From: Hyphomicrobiales bacterium
GTDB taxonomy: Bacteria; Pseudomonadota; Alphaproteobacteria; Rhizobiales; Xanthobacteraceae
DNA length: 35,415 nucleotides
Assembly (NCBI GenBank): GCA_009377695.1
Contig: WHTP01000060.1
Span: forward strand, 1-35,415
Reading direction: 5' to 3'
The notes under the pieces were generated by a model. The model saw nothing but the letters and a program-made list of their open reading frames with translations, searched no databases and had not been told where the DNA came from. The translations under genes were made by a program, and so were the position numbers. Position 1 is the first letter of the stretch. Each line of letters begins with the position of its first letter. Positions 17,413 through 27,881 of this stretch are shown here, piece by piece.

Positions 17413-17500
17413 CCTAGTGTCCTCAATCGGGAGGTTCAGAGTCCGCTCCAGCTTGGTCGCCAGGTATTTGGCCGCCAAATATGACGAACTTCTGAATCGG
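17413..17500. repeat. CTAG-bounded hairpin repeat, element C (degenerate)
   Basis: It begins CTAGTGTCCTCAATCGGGAG and ends with GACGAACTTCTGAATCGG, recognisable against elements A, B and D, but the right CTAG boundary is lost. It contains a perfect 17-bp palindrome, TATTTGGCCGCCAAATA, at 17465-17481. It occupies most of the divergent region between malonyl-CoA decarboxylase and the CoA-transferase. Confidence 0.6.
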
Positions 17501-17537
17501 CCCGCGAGGCCGCATTTACCGTTAAGGAGAATTGTCC

Positions 17538-18707
17538 ATGCCGGGTCCGCTTACCGGTCTGCGTGTCCTGGAACTCGCCCGCATCCTGGCCGGGCCGTGG
17601 GCGGGGCAGCTCATGGCCGATCTCGGCGCCGACGTGATCAAGGTCGAGCGCAAAGGCACCGGCGATGACACCCGCGGCTGGGGCCCGCCTTTCGTGCCCG
17701 CGGCCGACGGCGGCCATCTGGGCGCTGCCTATTTTCACGGCGCCAACCGCGGCAAGCGATCGATCGAGCTCGACTTCGAGACCGCCGAAGGCCAACGCCT
17801 GGTGAAGAAGCTTGCCGCGCGCTCCGACGTGCTGATCGAAAATTTCAAGGTCGGCGGCTTGAAGAAATTCGGCCTCGACTACGAGAGCATGTCGAAGGAA
17901 TTCCCGCGCCTGATCTACTGCTCCGTCACCGGCTTTGGGCAGACCGGCCCCTATGCGTCACGCGCCGGTTACGATCTCATGGCACAAGGCATGGGCGGGT
18001 TTATGAGCCTCACCGGCGAAGCGGACGGCGAGCCGACACGCGCCGGTGTGCCGATCGCCGACATCATGACCGGCGTTTACGCCGTCGTCGGCGTGCTCGC
18101 GGCGTTGATCGAACGCGACAAGACCGGCCGCGGCACGCTGGTCGATGGTGCGCTGGTCGACACCCAGGTCGGCATGCTCGCGAACCAGGCACTCAACTAT
18201 CTCGTCTCCGGCGAGTTGCCCGTGCGGATCGGCAACGCGCATCCCAACATCGTGCCGTATCAGGTGTTCCCGGTCGCCGATGGCCACATCATCATCGCGA
18301 CCGGCAACGACAGCCAGTTCGCGAAACTGTGCGGCGTCCTCGGCGAGCCGTCGCTCGCGCAGGACCCGGACTACAAGGACAATAAGAGCAGGCTCGCGCA
18401 TCGCAACGTCCTGGTCCCGCGGCTGACCGAACTGTGCAAGCGCATGACCGGCGCAGACATCCTGGCGAAGCTCGAAGCAGTCGGCGTTCCAGCCGGACCG
18501 ATCAACAATCTCGAGCAGGTGTTCAACGATCCGCAGGTCGTCCACCGCGGCATCAAGCTCGACCTGCCGAGCGCTGCCGCAAAAGGCGGCAGCATCCCCG
18601 GCGTACGCGCGCCGCTGGTGATCGGTGGACGGCCGACGGCGCACGAGCGGCCCTCACCACGCCTCGGTGAGCATACCGAAGAAATATTGCGGGAAATCGG
18701 CGAGTAG
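17538..18707 (+). CDS. class III (CaiB/BaiF family) acyl-CoA transferase
   Basis: A 389-residue cytoplasmic enzyme that moves CoA between carboxylic acids. The N-terminus LTGLRVLELARILAGPWAGQ and VIKVER are typical of the family. GPYASRAGYDLMAQGMGG is at about 137-154, and the predicted catalytic Asp lies in GVPIADIMTG near residue 175. The C-terminal domain ends in a usual RPSPRLGEHTEEIL motif. The ATG at 17538 is preferred over TTG two codons before because AGGAGA lies seven bases from it. Divergence from malonyl-CoA decarboxylase suggests an acyl-CoA or dicarboxylate theme such as glutarate, malonate or succinate. The family is too broad to name a substrate. Confidence 0.9.
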   Translation: MPGPLTGLRVLELARILAGPWAGQLMADLGADVIKVERKGTGDDTRGWGPPFVPAADGGHLGAAYFHGANRGKRSIELDFETAEGQRLVKKLAARSDVLIENFKVGGLKKFGLDYESMSKEFPRLIYCSVTGFGQTGPYASRAGYDLMAQGMGGFMSLTGEADGEPTRAGVPIADIMTGVYAVVGVLAALIERDKTGRGTLVDGALVDTQVGMLANQALNYLVSGELPVRIGNAHPNIVPYQVFPVADGHIIIATGNDSQFAKLCGVLGEPSLAQDPDYKDNKSRLAHRNVLVPRLTELCKRMTGADILAKLEAVGVPAGPINNLEQVFNDPQVVHRGIKLDLPSAAAKGGSIPGVRAPLVIGGRPTAHERPSPRLGEHTEEILREIGE

Positions 18708-18973
18708 ACGTCGGCAGCGCGAAACACACACAGCGGCTTATTGTGCATAAGCTTCTGTGCCATACCGCAGCGCAATGGCTCCGGGGTCCTAGGGTGGCGG
18801 TTCGGAAGTCCGAGGCCGCTGCGAAATGGAACGAACTTCGGAATCGGGACACTAGCGACCTCGACCAAAGTAGCAGCGGCAATTTGCTACAGGGTGGCTC
18901 CATCGCCTTCCATTGGGTATAGGCTGTCGCCGATAAAAACAAAAAAACGCATCGCCGCGCCCGGAAGGAAACG
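18708..18973. other. intergenic region before the ABC transporter operon, with repeat
   Basis: This holds a small GCTTAT/ATAAGC hairpin (18736-18752, possible end of the CoA-transferase transcript), then the palindromic element at 18789-18855, then about 100 bp with an A-rich stretch (AAAAACAAAAAAAC near 18935-18948) leading to the TTG start. The operon promoter is probably in the last 120 bp, but I cannot point to clear -35 and -10 boxes. Confidence 0.4.
18789..18855. repeat. CTAG-bounded hairpin repeat, element D
   Basis: It begins CTAGGGTGGCGGTTCGGAAG and ends CTTCGGAATCGGGACACTAG. Its right end matches the right half of element A and its left half resembles the right half of element B read on the other strand, so it looks like a hybrid of the two subtypes. 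Confidence 0.75.
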
Positions 18974-21058
<2,085 letters not shown>

Positions 21059-21133
21059 CGTTTGGAACAACATCAGGTTTTGGGACGTGGGCATCCGGCT
21101 AACCGGTGCCGTCAATGGATGGAGGAGACAACA

Positions 21134-22717
21134 ATGAAATTCGCCCTCGGACTTGCCGGGGTGCTGGCGTTCGCAATTGCGGGCGCAACGGCACCGGCTG
21201 ACGCGCAACAGCCCAAGCGCGGCGGCACGCTCAATTTCGCGATCAGCGCAGAAACGCCCCATTACGATTGCCACGGCAGCGAGACCTACGCGACCCTGCA
21301 CTTCTCGGCGCCGTTCTATTCGACCCTCGCGCGCTTCAACCTCAAGAAATTCCCTGAGATCGAGGGCGACCTCGCGTCGTCATGGACGATCGCGCCCGAC
21401 CTCATGACTTATACATTCAAGCTGCACCCGAACGTGAAGTTTCACGACGGCACGACCCTCACCTCGGCCGACGTGAAGGCGACCTACGACCGCATGCGCA
21501 ACCCACCGAAAGGCGTGGTGTCGCCGCGCAAGGCGACCTTCGCCGACATCGGCACCATCGAGACGCCGGATGCGCAGACCGTCGTCTTCAAGATGAAGGC
21601 GGTGAACGCCTCCATGATCGAGCATTTCGCGTCGCCATGGAACTGCATCTATTCAGCGAAGGACCTGGCCGCCGATCCGAACGCGCCGCGCACCAAGATC
21701 AACGGTACCGGCCCGTTCGTCTTTGGCGAGCACGTCAAGGGCAGCCACGTGACTGGCAAGCGCAATGAGAACTACTTCAAGCAGGGTCTCCCCTATCTCG
21801 ACGGTTTCCGCGGCGTGTTCACGCTGCAGGCCGCGGCCATGCTGAACGCGGTGCAGGGCGGGCAATTGCTGGGCGAGTTCCGCGGCATTTCTCCCGCCGA
21901 GCGCGACCGCCTGGTCGCAGCCATGGGCGACAAGATCCGCATCCAGGAGGATAGCTGGACGCTCAACCTGCTGGTCGCCTTCAATACGACCAAAAAGCCG
22001 TTCGACGACGTGCGGGTGCGCCGTGCTCTGCTGATGTCGATCGACCGCTGGGGCGGCAGCGCCGGCTTGTCGAAGATTTCGCTGCTGCGCTCGGTCGGCG
22101 GTGTGATCCGGCCCGGCTCGCCGCTGGCGACGCCGCCCGAGGAACTTGCGAAGCTCCCCGGCTATTCCAAGAACATGGCGGCGGCGCGCGCCGAAGCCCG
22201 CAAGCTCTTGAAGGAAGCCGGCGTACCGAACCTGAAGTTCGTGCTGCACAACCGCAATCTGGCGCAGCCTTACACCCCGGCCGGCATCTTCCTGGTCGAC
22301 CAATGGCGGCGGATCGGCGTGACGGCGGAGCACAAGCAGTACGACACCTCGCCCTATCTCGCGACGTTGAACTCCGGCAACTATGAGGTCGCCATCGACT
22401 TCTCGAACCTGTTCATGGACGATTCGACGCTCGCGCTCGCCAAGTACCTGTCGCATGACCGCTCGCCGCAAAACCTGTCCCGTGCGGTCGATCGCGAGCT
22501 CGACAAGCTCTACGACGCGCACGTGCGTGAAACCAACGTCGAGAAGCGCAAGCAGATGGTCCGGGCGTTCGAGCGCCGCGTGTTCGAGCAGGGCTATCAG
22601 CAGCCGATCCTGTGGTGGCACCGCATCGTTGCGACCCACAAGACGCTGATGGGTTGGGACATGTCGCCAAGCCACAATCTCGGCGCCCAGCTCGATACGG
22701 TGTGGTTGAATCAGTGA
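21134..22717 (+). CDS. ABC transporter substrate-binding protein, family 5 (DppA/OppA like)
   Basis: A 527-residue periplasmic binding protein. The ATG at 21134 has GGAGGAG six bases upstream and gives a clean signal peptide, MKFALGLAGVLAFAIAGA, cleaved near ADAQQ. A longer frame from 21062 lacks these. Family 5 hallmarks are GGTLNFAISAETP at the mature N-terminus, the IEGDLASSWTIAPD and YTFKLHPNVKFHDGTTLTSA block at about 75-110, and GTGPFVFGEHVKGSH near 195. The ligand may be a peptide, opine or another oligomeric solute; family membership does not decide. It lies 75 bp after the ATPase and is separated from the first permease by a 170-bp palindrome-rich spacer. Confidence 0.92.
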   Translation: MKFALGLAGVLAFAIAGATAPADAQQPKRGGTLNFAISAETPHYDCHGSETYATLHFSAPFYSTLARFNLKKFPEIEGDLASSWTIAPDLMTYTFKLHPNVKFHDGTTLTSADVKATYDRMRNPPKGVVSPRKATFADIGTIETPDAQTVVFKMKAVNASMIEHFASPWNCIYSAKDLAADPNAPRTKINGTGPFVFGEHVKGSHVTGKRNENYFKQGLPYLDGFRGVFTLQAAAMLNAVQGGQLLGEFRGISPAERDRLVAAMGDKIRIQEDSWTLNLLVAFNTTKKPFDDVRVRRALLMSIDRWGGSAGLSKISLLRSVGGVIRPGSPLATPPEELAKLPGYSKNMAAARAEARKLLKEAGVPNLKFVLHNRNLAQPYTPAGIFLVDQWRRIGVTAEHKQYDTSPYLATLNSGNYEVAIDFSNLFMDDSTLALAKYLSHDRSPQNLSRAVDRELDKLYDAHVRETNVEKRKQMVRAFERRVFEQGYQQPILWWHRIVATHKTLMGWDMSPSHNLGAQLDTVWLNQ

Positions 22718-22728
22718 CACTCGTTCTT

Positions 22729-22870
22729 CCCTCTCCCCGCTCTTGCGGGGAGAGGGTGCCGAGGACCGCAAGGTCCGAGGGCGGGTGAGAGGCATCCTCG
22801 CCGGCTGAACGAAGCCCCTCACCCGGCTCGCTCTGCTCGCCACCCTCTCCCCGCTTCGCGGGGCGAGGGT
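22729..22870. repeat. hairpin repeat inside the transporter operon
   Basis: Two strong hairpins flank the element: CCCTCTCCCCGC with GCGGGGAGAGGG (22729-22740 / 22745-22756), and ACCCTCTCCCCGC with GCGGGGCGAGGGT (22842-22854 / 22858-22870, one mismatch). Between them GGGCGGGTGAGAGGC and GCCCCTCACCCGGC pair further. It lies between the binding-protein stop and the first permease start, so it should be in the operon mRNA, where it could stabilise the upstream part or attenuate the downstream part. Confidence 0.8.
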
Positions 22871-22887
22871 CAGAAGCCGCAACGCCT

Positions 22888-23850
22888 GTGAATGAAATGC
22901 TCCGCTACACGCTGCACCGCCTGCTCCAGATGATCCCGACGCTGATCGGGGTAGCGGTGCTTGTGTTCTTCATGCTTCGGGTGATCCCCGGCGATGTTGT
23001 CGAAGTGAAGCTCCGCGGCGATGGCGGCACCGTCTCGCAGGAGGTGATCGAGCAGGAGCGCAAACGGCTCGGGCTCGACAAGCCGCTGATCTACCAGTTC
23101 GCCGATTACATGTACGGCCTCGCGACGCTCGACCTTGGCATCTCGATGTGGACCGAGCGTCCGGTAACGGAGGAGATTTCGCTGCGGCTCGAGATTTCGC
23201 TGCAAGTCGCGATCATGGCGACCATCTTCGCAGTGATGCTCGCGATACCCTTGGGGACGACGGCCGCGCTGATGCGCGGCACCTGGGTGGATTACGTGGT
23301 CCGCATCGTCACCATCGGCGGCCTGTCGATCCCCTCTTTCTGGTTTGGCATGCTGATCATGATGGGCTTGCTCTACTTCTGGAACTGGCTGCCGCCGATC
23401 ACGTTCACGCCGATCTATGTCGACCCTGTCGCCAATCTCACGCAGCTCATCTGGCCGGCGATGGCGGTGGGCTACCGCTACTGCGCGGTGGTCGCGCGCA
23501 TGATCCGCTCCTCGCTGCTTGAGGTGCTCAACGAGGACTACATCCGCACCGCGCGCGCCAAGGGCGTGTTCGAGAAGGTCGTGATCTCGCGGCATGCACT
23601 CCGAAATGCCCTCCTGCCCGCGATCACCGTGATCGGCATGGAGTTTGCGTTCCTGATCGGCGGGCTCGTGGTCACCGAGCAGGTGTTCAATCTCAACGGC
23701 ATCGGCAAGCTGTTCGTACAGAGCGTGGCGCGCTCCGATTTCACGCTGATCCAGGGCATGGTGATGATGCTCGCGGTCTTCTACGTCTTCGTCAATCTCG
23801 TGGTCGACCTGCTCTATGCGGTGTTCGATCCGCGCATCCGCTACGGGTGA
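22888..23850 (+). CDS. ABC transporter permease, DppB type
   Basis: A 320-residue inner-membrane permease. It opens MLRYTLHRLLQMIPTLIGVA, the usual DppB/OppB N-terminus. Six hydrophobic segments are expected, and the EAA coupling loop reads NEDYIRTARAKGVFEKVVIS at about residues 214-233, followed by HALRNALLPAITVIG. The GTG at 22888 is used; an ATG three codons later is equally possible and neither has a strong ribosome site, since the upstream 20 bases border the hairpin repeat. It pairs with the DppC-type permease, which starts five bases after its stop. Confidence 0.92.
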   Translation: MNEMLRYTLHRLLQMIPTLIGVAVLVFFMLRVIPGDVVEVKLRGDGGTVSQEVIEQERKRLGLDKPLIYQFADYMYGLATLDLGISMWTERPVTEEISLRLEISLQVAIMATIFAVMLAIPLGTTAALMRGTWVDYVVRIVTIGGLSIPSFWFGMLIMMGLLYFWNWLPPITFTPIYVDPVANLTQLIWPAMAVGYRYCAVVARMIRSSLLEVLNEDYIRTARAKGVFEKVVISRHALRNALLPAITVIGMEFAFLIGGLVVTEQVFNLNGIGKLFVQSVARSDFTLIQGMVMMLAVFYVFVNLVVDLLYAVFDPRIRYG

Positions 23851-23854
23851 CGGC

Positions 23855-24748
23855 ATGACCGCAATTACAGCCCCCGCACCATCGGCCGCCGCCCGCCCGC
23901 GCGGCGCCGTGCTCGACTTCGCCGCGCAGCAGCCGCTTGGGGCCGTGAGCTTCGTGATCATCCTGTTGATGACGTTCGCAGGCATCTTCTCGGAATGGGT
24001 CGCTCCCTACGATCCGCTGCACATCGATTTCGCCGGCATCCTGCAACCACCGTCGTGGGAGCACTGGGGCGGCACCGACGCCTACGGCCGCGACATCTTT
24101 TCGCGCATCATCTATGGGGCGCGCACGGCACTGGTGATCAGCCTGACCTCGTCGTTCGTCGGCTCGACCATTGGAGCCGTCCTTGGCATCGCCTCGGCTT
24201 ATTTCGGCGGCTGGATCGATGACTGGATTCAGCGCCTCATGGACATCCTGCTGGCGTTTCCGATCATCGTGCTGGCGCTGGTCGTGGTGGCGGCGCTGAA
24301 GTCCGTGATTCTGTTCGGGATCGATATCAACCTGATCATCGCCATCGCCATCCCGATCGTTCCGCGGGTGTGCCGCGTGGTGCGCGCCGCGGCGTTCTCC
24401 GTCCGGGTGATGCCTTATGTCGATGCCGCCCGTGCCGCCGGCTATTCGGACAGCCGCATCATCTTCCGCCACATGGCGCCCAACGTGGTCGCGCCCTACC
24501 TCATCATGTTTACCGCCTTCATGGCGCAGGCGATCCTGCTCGAAGCCTCGCTGTCGTTCCTTGGTCTCGGCGTCACCGAGCCGACGGCGGCCTGGGGGCT
24601 GATGCTCTCCGGCAATGCTGCCGACTTCTACCGCGAGGCGCCCTGGATGATCCTGTTCCCGGGCCTTGCGATCAGCCTTGCGGTGTTCGCCTTCAACCTG
24701 TTCGGCGACAGCTTGCGCGACTATCTTGACCCGCGGTTCAAGGTGTAA
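23855..24748 (+). CDS. ABC transporter permease, DppC type
   Basis: A 297-residue inner-membrane permease. The ATG at 23855 follows the previous stop by a few bases, whereas a longer frame would overlap that gene. An N-terminal leader of about 35 residues precedes the first membrane segment (LGAVSFVIILLMTFAGIFSE), as in DppC. WGGTDAYGRDIFSRIIYGAR at about 74-93 is a family signature. The coupling loop YVDAARAAGYSDSRIIFRHM lies near 190-209 and LSFLGLGVTEPTAAWGLML near 231-249. With the DppB-type permease it forms the channel of the importer. Confidence 0.92.
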   Translation: MTAITAPAPSAAARPRGAVLDFAAQQPLGAVSFVIILLMTFAGIFSEWVAPYDPLHIDFAGILQPPSWEHWGGTDAYGRDIFSRIIYGARTALVISLTSSFVGSTIGAVLGIASAYFGGWIDDWIQRLMDILLAFPIIVLALVVVAALKSVILFGIDINLIIAIAIPIVPRVCRVVRAAAFSVRVMPYVDAARAAGYSDSRIIFRHMAPNVVAPYLIMFTAFMAQAILLEASLSFLGLGVTEPTAAWGLMLSGNAADFYREAPWMILFPGLAISLAVFAFNLFGDSLRDYLDPRFKV

Positions 24749-24760
24749 GCTCCCACCAGC

Positions 24761-25921
24761 ATGTTGGAGCGGCCGCAGATAAAGGGTAAGAGCACCGCAG
24801 CGCATCCGCCGCTGCCAATCCGGCGCGTTGACGCGATCCCAGTCGCGCTGCCGCTCAAGAGCCCGATGAAGATGTCGGGCATCACCATCACCACCGCCGA
24901 AAACGTCCTGGTGCGGATCGAGGCCGCGGATGGCAGCGTCGGCTGGGGCGAGGCTGCGTCAGCGCCGACCATGACCGGCGACACGCTCGGCGGGCTCGTG
25001 GCCGCGGTGCGCGATCATCTTGCGCCGCTGCTGGTGGGCCAGGATGCGCACGACCGCCCTGCCCTGGTACCGGCGCTGCGGCGCGCGCTCATCGGCAACA
25101 CCGGCGCGCACTCCTCGGTCGAGATGGCGCTGCTCGATCTGACGTGCCGGGCCAGCAAGATGCGGCTGATCGATGCCGTCGCGCCAAGGCCGCTGCGCAC
25201 GCAGGTCAAGCCGATGTGGCTGCTCGGCAATGCCACACCGGAGCAGGACATTGCCGAGGCACGCGACAGAGAACGTGAGGGCTTCCATTTCTTCAAGCTC
25301 AAGATCGGTGTGAAGTCCCTCGCCGACGAGATCGCGACCGCGTTTGCCGTGCGCGAAGCGCTCGGCACGAAGATGCCGCTCTGCGCCGACGCCAATGGCG
25401 GGCTGACGCTCGCGAACGCCAAGCGCTACATCGAACGCACGCGGGCGGCGAAGCTCGCCTTCATCGAGCAGCCGCTACCGCCGGACGACTTGGCCGGGCT
25501 GAAGACGCTGGCGCGCATGAAACGGCCGATCGGGATCGACGAAGGCATCCATTCCCTCGCCGATGTGACGGCCAACGCGCGCGCCGGCGCGGCGGGGGTG
25601 TCGCTCAAGCTGATCAAGCTCGGCGGTTTCATCACCGCCTACGACGCCGCAAAGCTCTGCCGGAAACTGCGCCTCAAGATCAACGTTGCGGCGAAGATCG
25701 CGGAGTCGAGCATCGCGACCGCGGCCGCGGTGCAGCTCGCCTGCGCCGTGCCGAATGTCGACTGGGGCGTGAGCCTCACGCATTTCTATCTGGCCGACGA
25801 TATCGTGAAGGCGCCGCTACCGATCCGCGACGGCGCGGTCTCGCTGCCGTCGCGACCGGGCCTCGGCGTCGAGATCGACGAGGCGGCGGTTGAGCGCTTC
25901 CGTGTGAAATGGCATTCCTGA
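24761..25921 (+). CDS. enolase-superfamily enzyme (mandelate racemase / muconate lactonizing group)
   Basis: A 386-residue cytoplasmic enzyme starting 12 bp after the last permease gene, so almost surely in the same operon. Superfamily residues are in place: the KxK pair in FKLKIG (Lys179, Lys181), metal ligands in ADAN (Asp210), IEQP (Glu236) and IDEG (Asp260, with Glu261), then SLKLIKLGG (Lys283, Lys286) and AAKIAES (Glu315). These enzymes remove a proton alpha to a carboxylate with Mg2+, giving racemisation, epimerisation, dehydration or cycloisomerisation. The lysine on both sides of the barrel fits the muconate-lactonizing subgroup, which also includes dipeptide epimerases and N-succinylamino acid racemases. 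Context with a peptide-type importer favours an imported amino-acid or peptide-like acid, but this is inference. No strong ribosome site precedes the ATG. Confidence 0.88.
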   Translation: MLERPQIKGKSTAAHPPLPIRRVDAIPVALPLKSPMKMSGITITTAENVLVRIEAADGSVGWGEAASAPTMTGDTLGGLVAAVRDHLAPLLVGQDAHDRPALVPALRRALIGNTGAHSSVEMALLDLTCRASKMRLIDAVAPRPLRTQVKPMWLLGNATPEQDIAEARDREREGFHFFKLKIGVKSLADEIATAFAVREALGTKMPLCADANGGLTLANAKRYIERTRAAKLAFIEQPLPPDDLAGLKTLARMKRPIGIDEGIHSLADVTANARAGAAGVSLKLIKLGGFITAYDAAKLCRKLRLKINVAAKIAESSIATAAAVQLACAVPNVDWGVSLTHFYLADDIVKAPLPIRDGAVSLPSRPGLGVEIDEAAVERFRVKWHS

Positions 25922-25931
25922 AAGACTCAAA

Positions 25932-26471
25932 ATGGCACGTGTGAAGCTGCTTCAACCGGAGGACTGTCCGGACCAGCCCGCGCTGATCGAGCGCATCCGC
26001 AACGGCCGGCGGGGCAATGTCATCAACGTCTACAAGATGCTGCTGCACAGCCCGGACATCGCCAGCGTCTGGCTCGACCTCGTCAATGTCGTGCGCTGGA
26101 AGGTCGATCTCGAGGGCCGCCTGCGCGAGATCGTGATCGTGCGCATCGGCTACCTCAATCGTTGCGCCTATGTGGTGAACCAGCACGTCCCCGAGCTGAC
26201 CGCGCCGGAGGGACTCACCAAGGAGCAATGCGACGCCCTCGCCGACTGGCGCACGTCCACGTTCTTCAGCGAGCGCGAGCGGGCGGCGCTCGCCTATGCC
26301 GACGCCGTCACCCGCGACGTCGACGTGCCCGACGCGGTGTTCGCAGAGCTGCGCAAGCATTTCAGCGAGCGCCAGGTCGTCGAGCTGACGGTGCTGATCG
26401 GCGCCTATAACATGCACACGCGCGTCGGTCAGGCGCTGCAGATCGATCCCGAGCCGCATCACACGCGATGA
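25932..26471 (+). CDS. carboxymuconolactone decarboxylase / AhpD-fold protein
   Basis: A 179-residue all-helical protein of the CMD family. The core reads GRLREIVIVRIGYLNRCAYVVNQH, shown here only by its key residues: Cys78, Val81 and His85. AhpD-type reductases have CxxC plus His in this helix; here the second Cys is a Val, so a disulfide-reductase role is unlikely. A decarboxylase or an uncharacterised activity remains possible. The C-terminal FFSERERAALAYADAVTRDV segment is typical of the family. It starts 10 bp after the enolase-superfamily gene and ends the operon. Pairing of the two enzyme families recalls the beta-ketoadipate pathway, where CMD follows muconate cycloisomerase, but no other pathway gene is present. 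Confidence 0.88.
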   Translation: MARVKLLQPEDCPDQPALIERIRNGRRGNVINVYKMLLHSPDIASVWLDLVNVVRWKVDLEGRLREIVIVRIGYLNRCAYVVNQHVPELTAPEGLTKEQCDALADWRTSTFFSERERAALAYADAVTRDVDVPDAVFAELRKHFSERQVVELTVLIGAYNMHTRVGQALQIDPEPHHTR

Positions 26472-26538
26472 GTATGGCGTGCTTGATCCGTCATCCTGAC
26501 GTGGTGACGCGCCGGGACGAGTGGAAGGATAAGATGCC

Positions 26539-27378
26539 TTAGTGTCGACCGGGGACCGAGCCAGTCAGAATGTCGCTCGGGGCAACGACGATGCCGCGCC
26601 CGCCGGCCGCGTCGATCGACTTCTGGATCACCCCCGATGACTTGGCCCATTCGACGAACGCGCTGACGTAGGCGCGCCGTTCCGCCTGCCCCTTCTTCAA
26701 GGCAATCCCCTGGATGTTGGCGCCATAGCGGTCGTCGAGCACGCGCGAGCCCGGCAGTTGCTTGGCGTATTCGAGGATCGGCGGACGCGGCGATGCATAA
26801 GCGTCCGCCTTGCCGGATCGAAGCAGCTCGAATGCCTCATCCGGAATGGCGACATCGACCATCGTAGCATGCTTGAGGATATGCTCGAGCGCGTGGGTCG
26901 AGGCGTGATTGCGCACGACGGCGATGCGGATGCCGGGCTTGTCGGCGTCCGCCGGAACGCGGATCGAGGATTTCGGCGGCACCAGATAGGTGAACGGTAC
27001 CATGATATGCGGCGTTGCGTAGTCGACGGACTTGGCGCGCGCTGGCCTGTAGCCGAGGAAGCCGACGTCGCATTCGCCGGCCTGCAGGCACTTGATCAGC
27101 GCCGGCGGCGCCTGATGGCCGACAAGCTCAAGCTTGACGCCGACGCGGTCGGCAAGCGCCTGCGCGATCGGCACGATCACCGTGCCGGTCCCGTGCCCGC
27201 GGATTTCGCCGGTCTTCGGGTCCTGGACAAATTGCGGGAGATGCAGCCCGACGCGAAGCTTGCCCGCGCGCACGATGTCCGCGACCCGCGGATCGGAAGC
27301 CTGTTGGGCGGCGGATGTCGTCGAGGCGGCCACAAGCACAAAGGCCGCCATCAGCAGAGCGCGACGGCTCTTGTTCAT
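26539..27378 (-). CDS. ABC-type solute-binding protein, family 3 (amino-acid type)
   Basis: A 279-residue periplasmic protein with signal peptide MNKSRRALLMAAFVLVAAST, cleaved near SAAQQ. Family 3 features are IVRAGKLRVGLHLPQF at the mature N-terminus, GTVIVPIAQALADRVGVKLE near 68-87, CLQAGECDVGFLG near 100-112, and the mid-domain IRIAVVRNHAS. Of two close ATGs, 27378 is chosen because GAGG lies eight bases upstream; at 27384 the spacing would be only two. It binds a small polar solute, probably an amino acid or other organic acid. There are no permease or ATPase genes next to it. It converges on the transporter-enzyme operon, from which it is separated by only 67 bp. Confidence 0.87.
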   Translation of the reverse strand: MNKSRRALLMAAFVLVAASTTSAAQQASDPRVADIVRAGKLRVGLHLPQFVQDPKTGEIRGHGTGTVIVPIAQALADRVGVKLELVGHQAPPALIKCLQAGECDVGFLGYRPARAKSVDYATPHIMVPFTYLVPPKSSIRVPADADKPGIRIAVVRNHASTHALEHILKHATMVDVAIPDEAFELLRSGKADAYASPRPPILEYAKQLPGSRVLDDRYGANIQGIALKKGQAERRAYVSAFVEWAKSSGVIQKSIDAAGGRGIVVAPSDILTGSVPGRH

Positions 27379-27881
27379 CGTCATGACCTCGTTCCCATTT
27401 GCGCGGCATCGCCGTACCCCCGGCGTGCCTCACGAACTTTCCGCGATTTCAGTCGTGACAGCAAGGATGATCGGCGCCGGTGCGACACCATGCAAGGCGT
27501 GACGGATAGACAAGGCGTCCTGCGTGACCGGCACGATGGCGGGCAATCACGGCGATCATCGAGGCCAATTTCGGATGGAAGAACCATCCGAGACCAAGAC
27601 GGCACGTCGCACCGCTCGGCTGACTGGCTTCGAGAATAAGAAATACACCCAAGGGTATCTCCTTTCTCATGCGCAGGGTCCTAACTCAGCCGACATCGCG
27701 CGTTGAGCCAGCAATGATACGCCCCGCCGAAAAGAAAACCGCCCGGCGTGGGACCGGGCGGCGCGGCAATCGATGTTTGCAGGCGAGGTTGCAACCGGTT
27801 CAGAAGCGGGTGGTTTGCTTTTGGGGCCGTCGAGCCGGTTCTGCACGGCCTCCGTCACCGCTGAGTTCCGGGCCGGCGTCC
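27379..27881. other. 500 bp without a confident gene
   Basis: This contains the promoter side of the family 3 binding-protein gene and the 3' side of the transglycosylase gene, both on the minus strand. A terminator is at 27731-27762. A minus-strand frame of up to 73 codons (27449-27670) has AAAGGAG before a TTG, but its product matches no family I know, so I do not call it a gene. Confidence 0.5.
27731..27762 (-). terminator. Rho-independent terminator of the transglycosylase gene
   Basis: Read on the minus strand, CCGCCCGG (27762-27755) pairs perfectly with CCGGGCGG (27747-27740) around a 7-nt loop and is followed by TTTTCTTTT. It lies 120 bp after the stop of the gene ending at 27882. It is the clearest intrinsic terminator in the window. 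Confidence 0.85.

Noticed and set aside
27449-27670. Minus-strand 73-codon frame with AAAGGAG before an internal TTG
   Set aside because: The ribosome site looks good, but the product has no recognisable family and no neighbour supports it. Not enough to call a gene.
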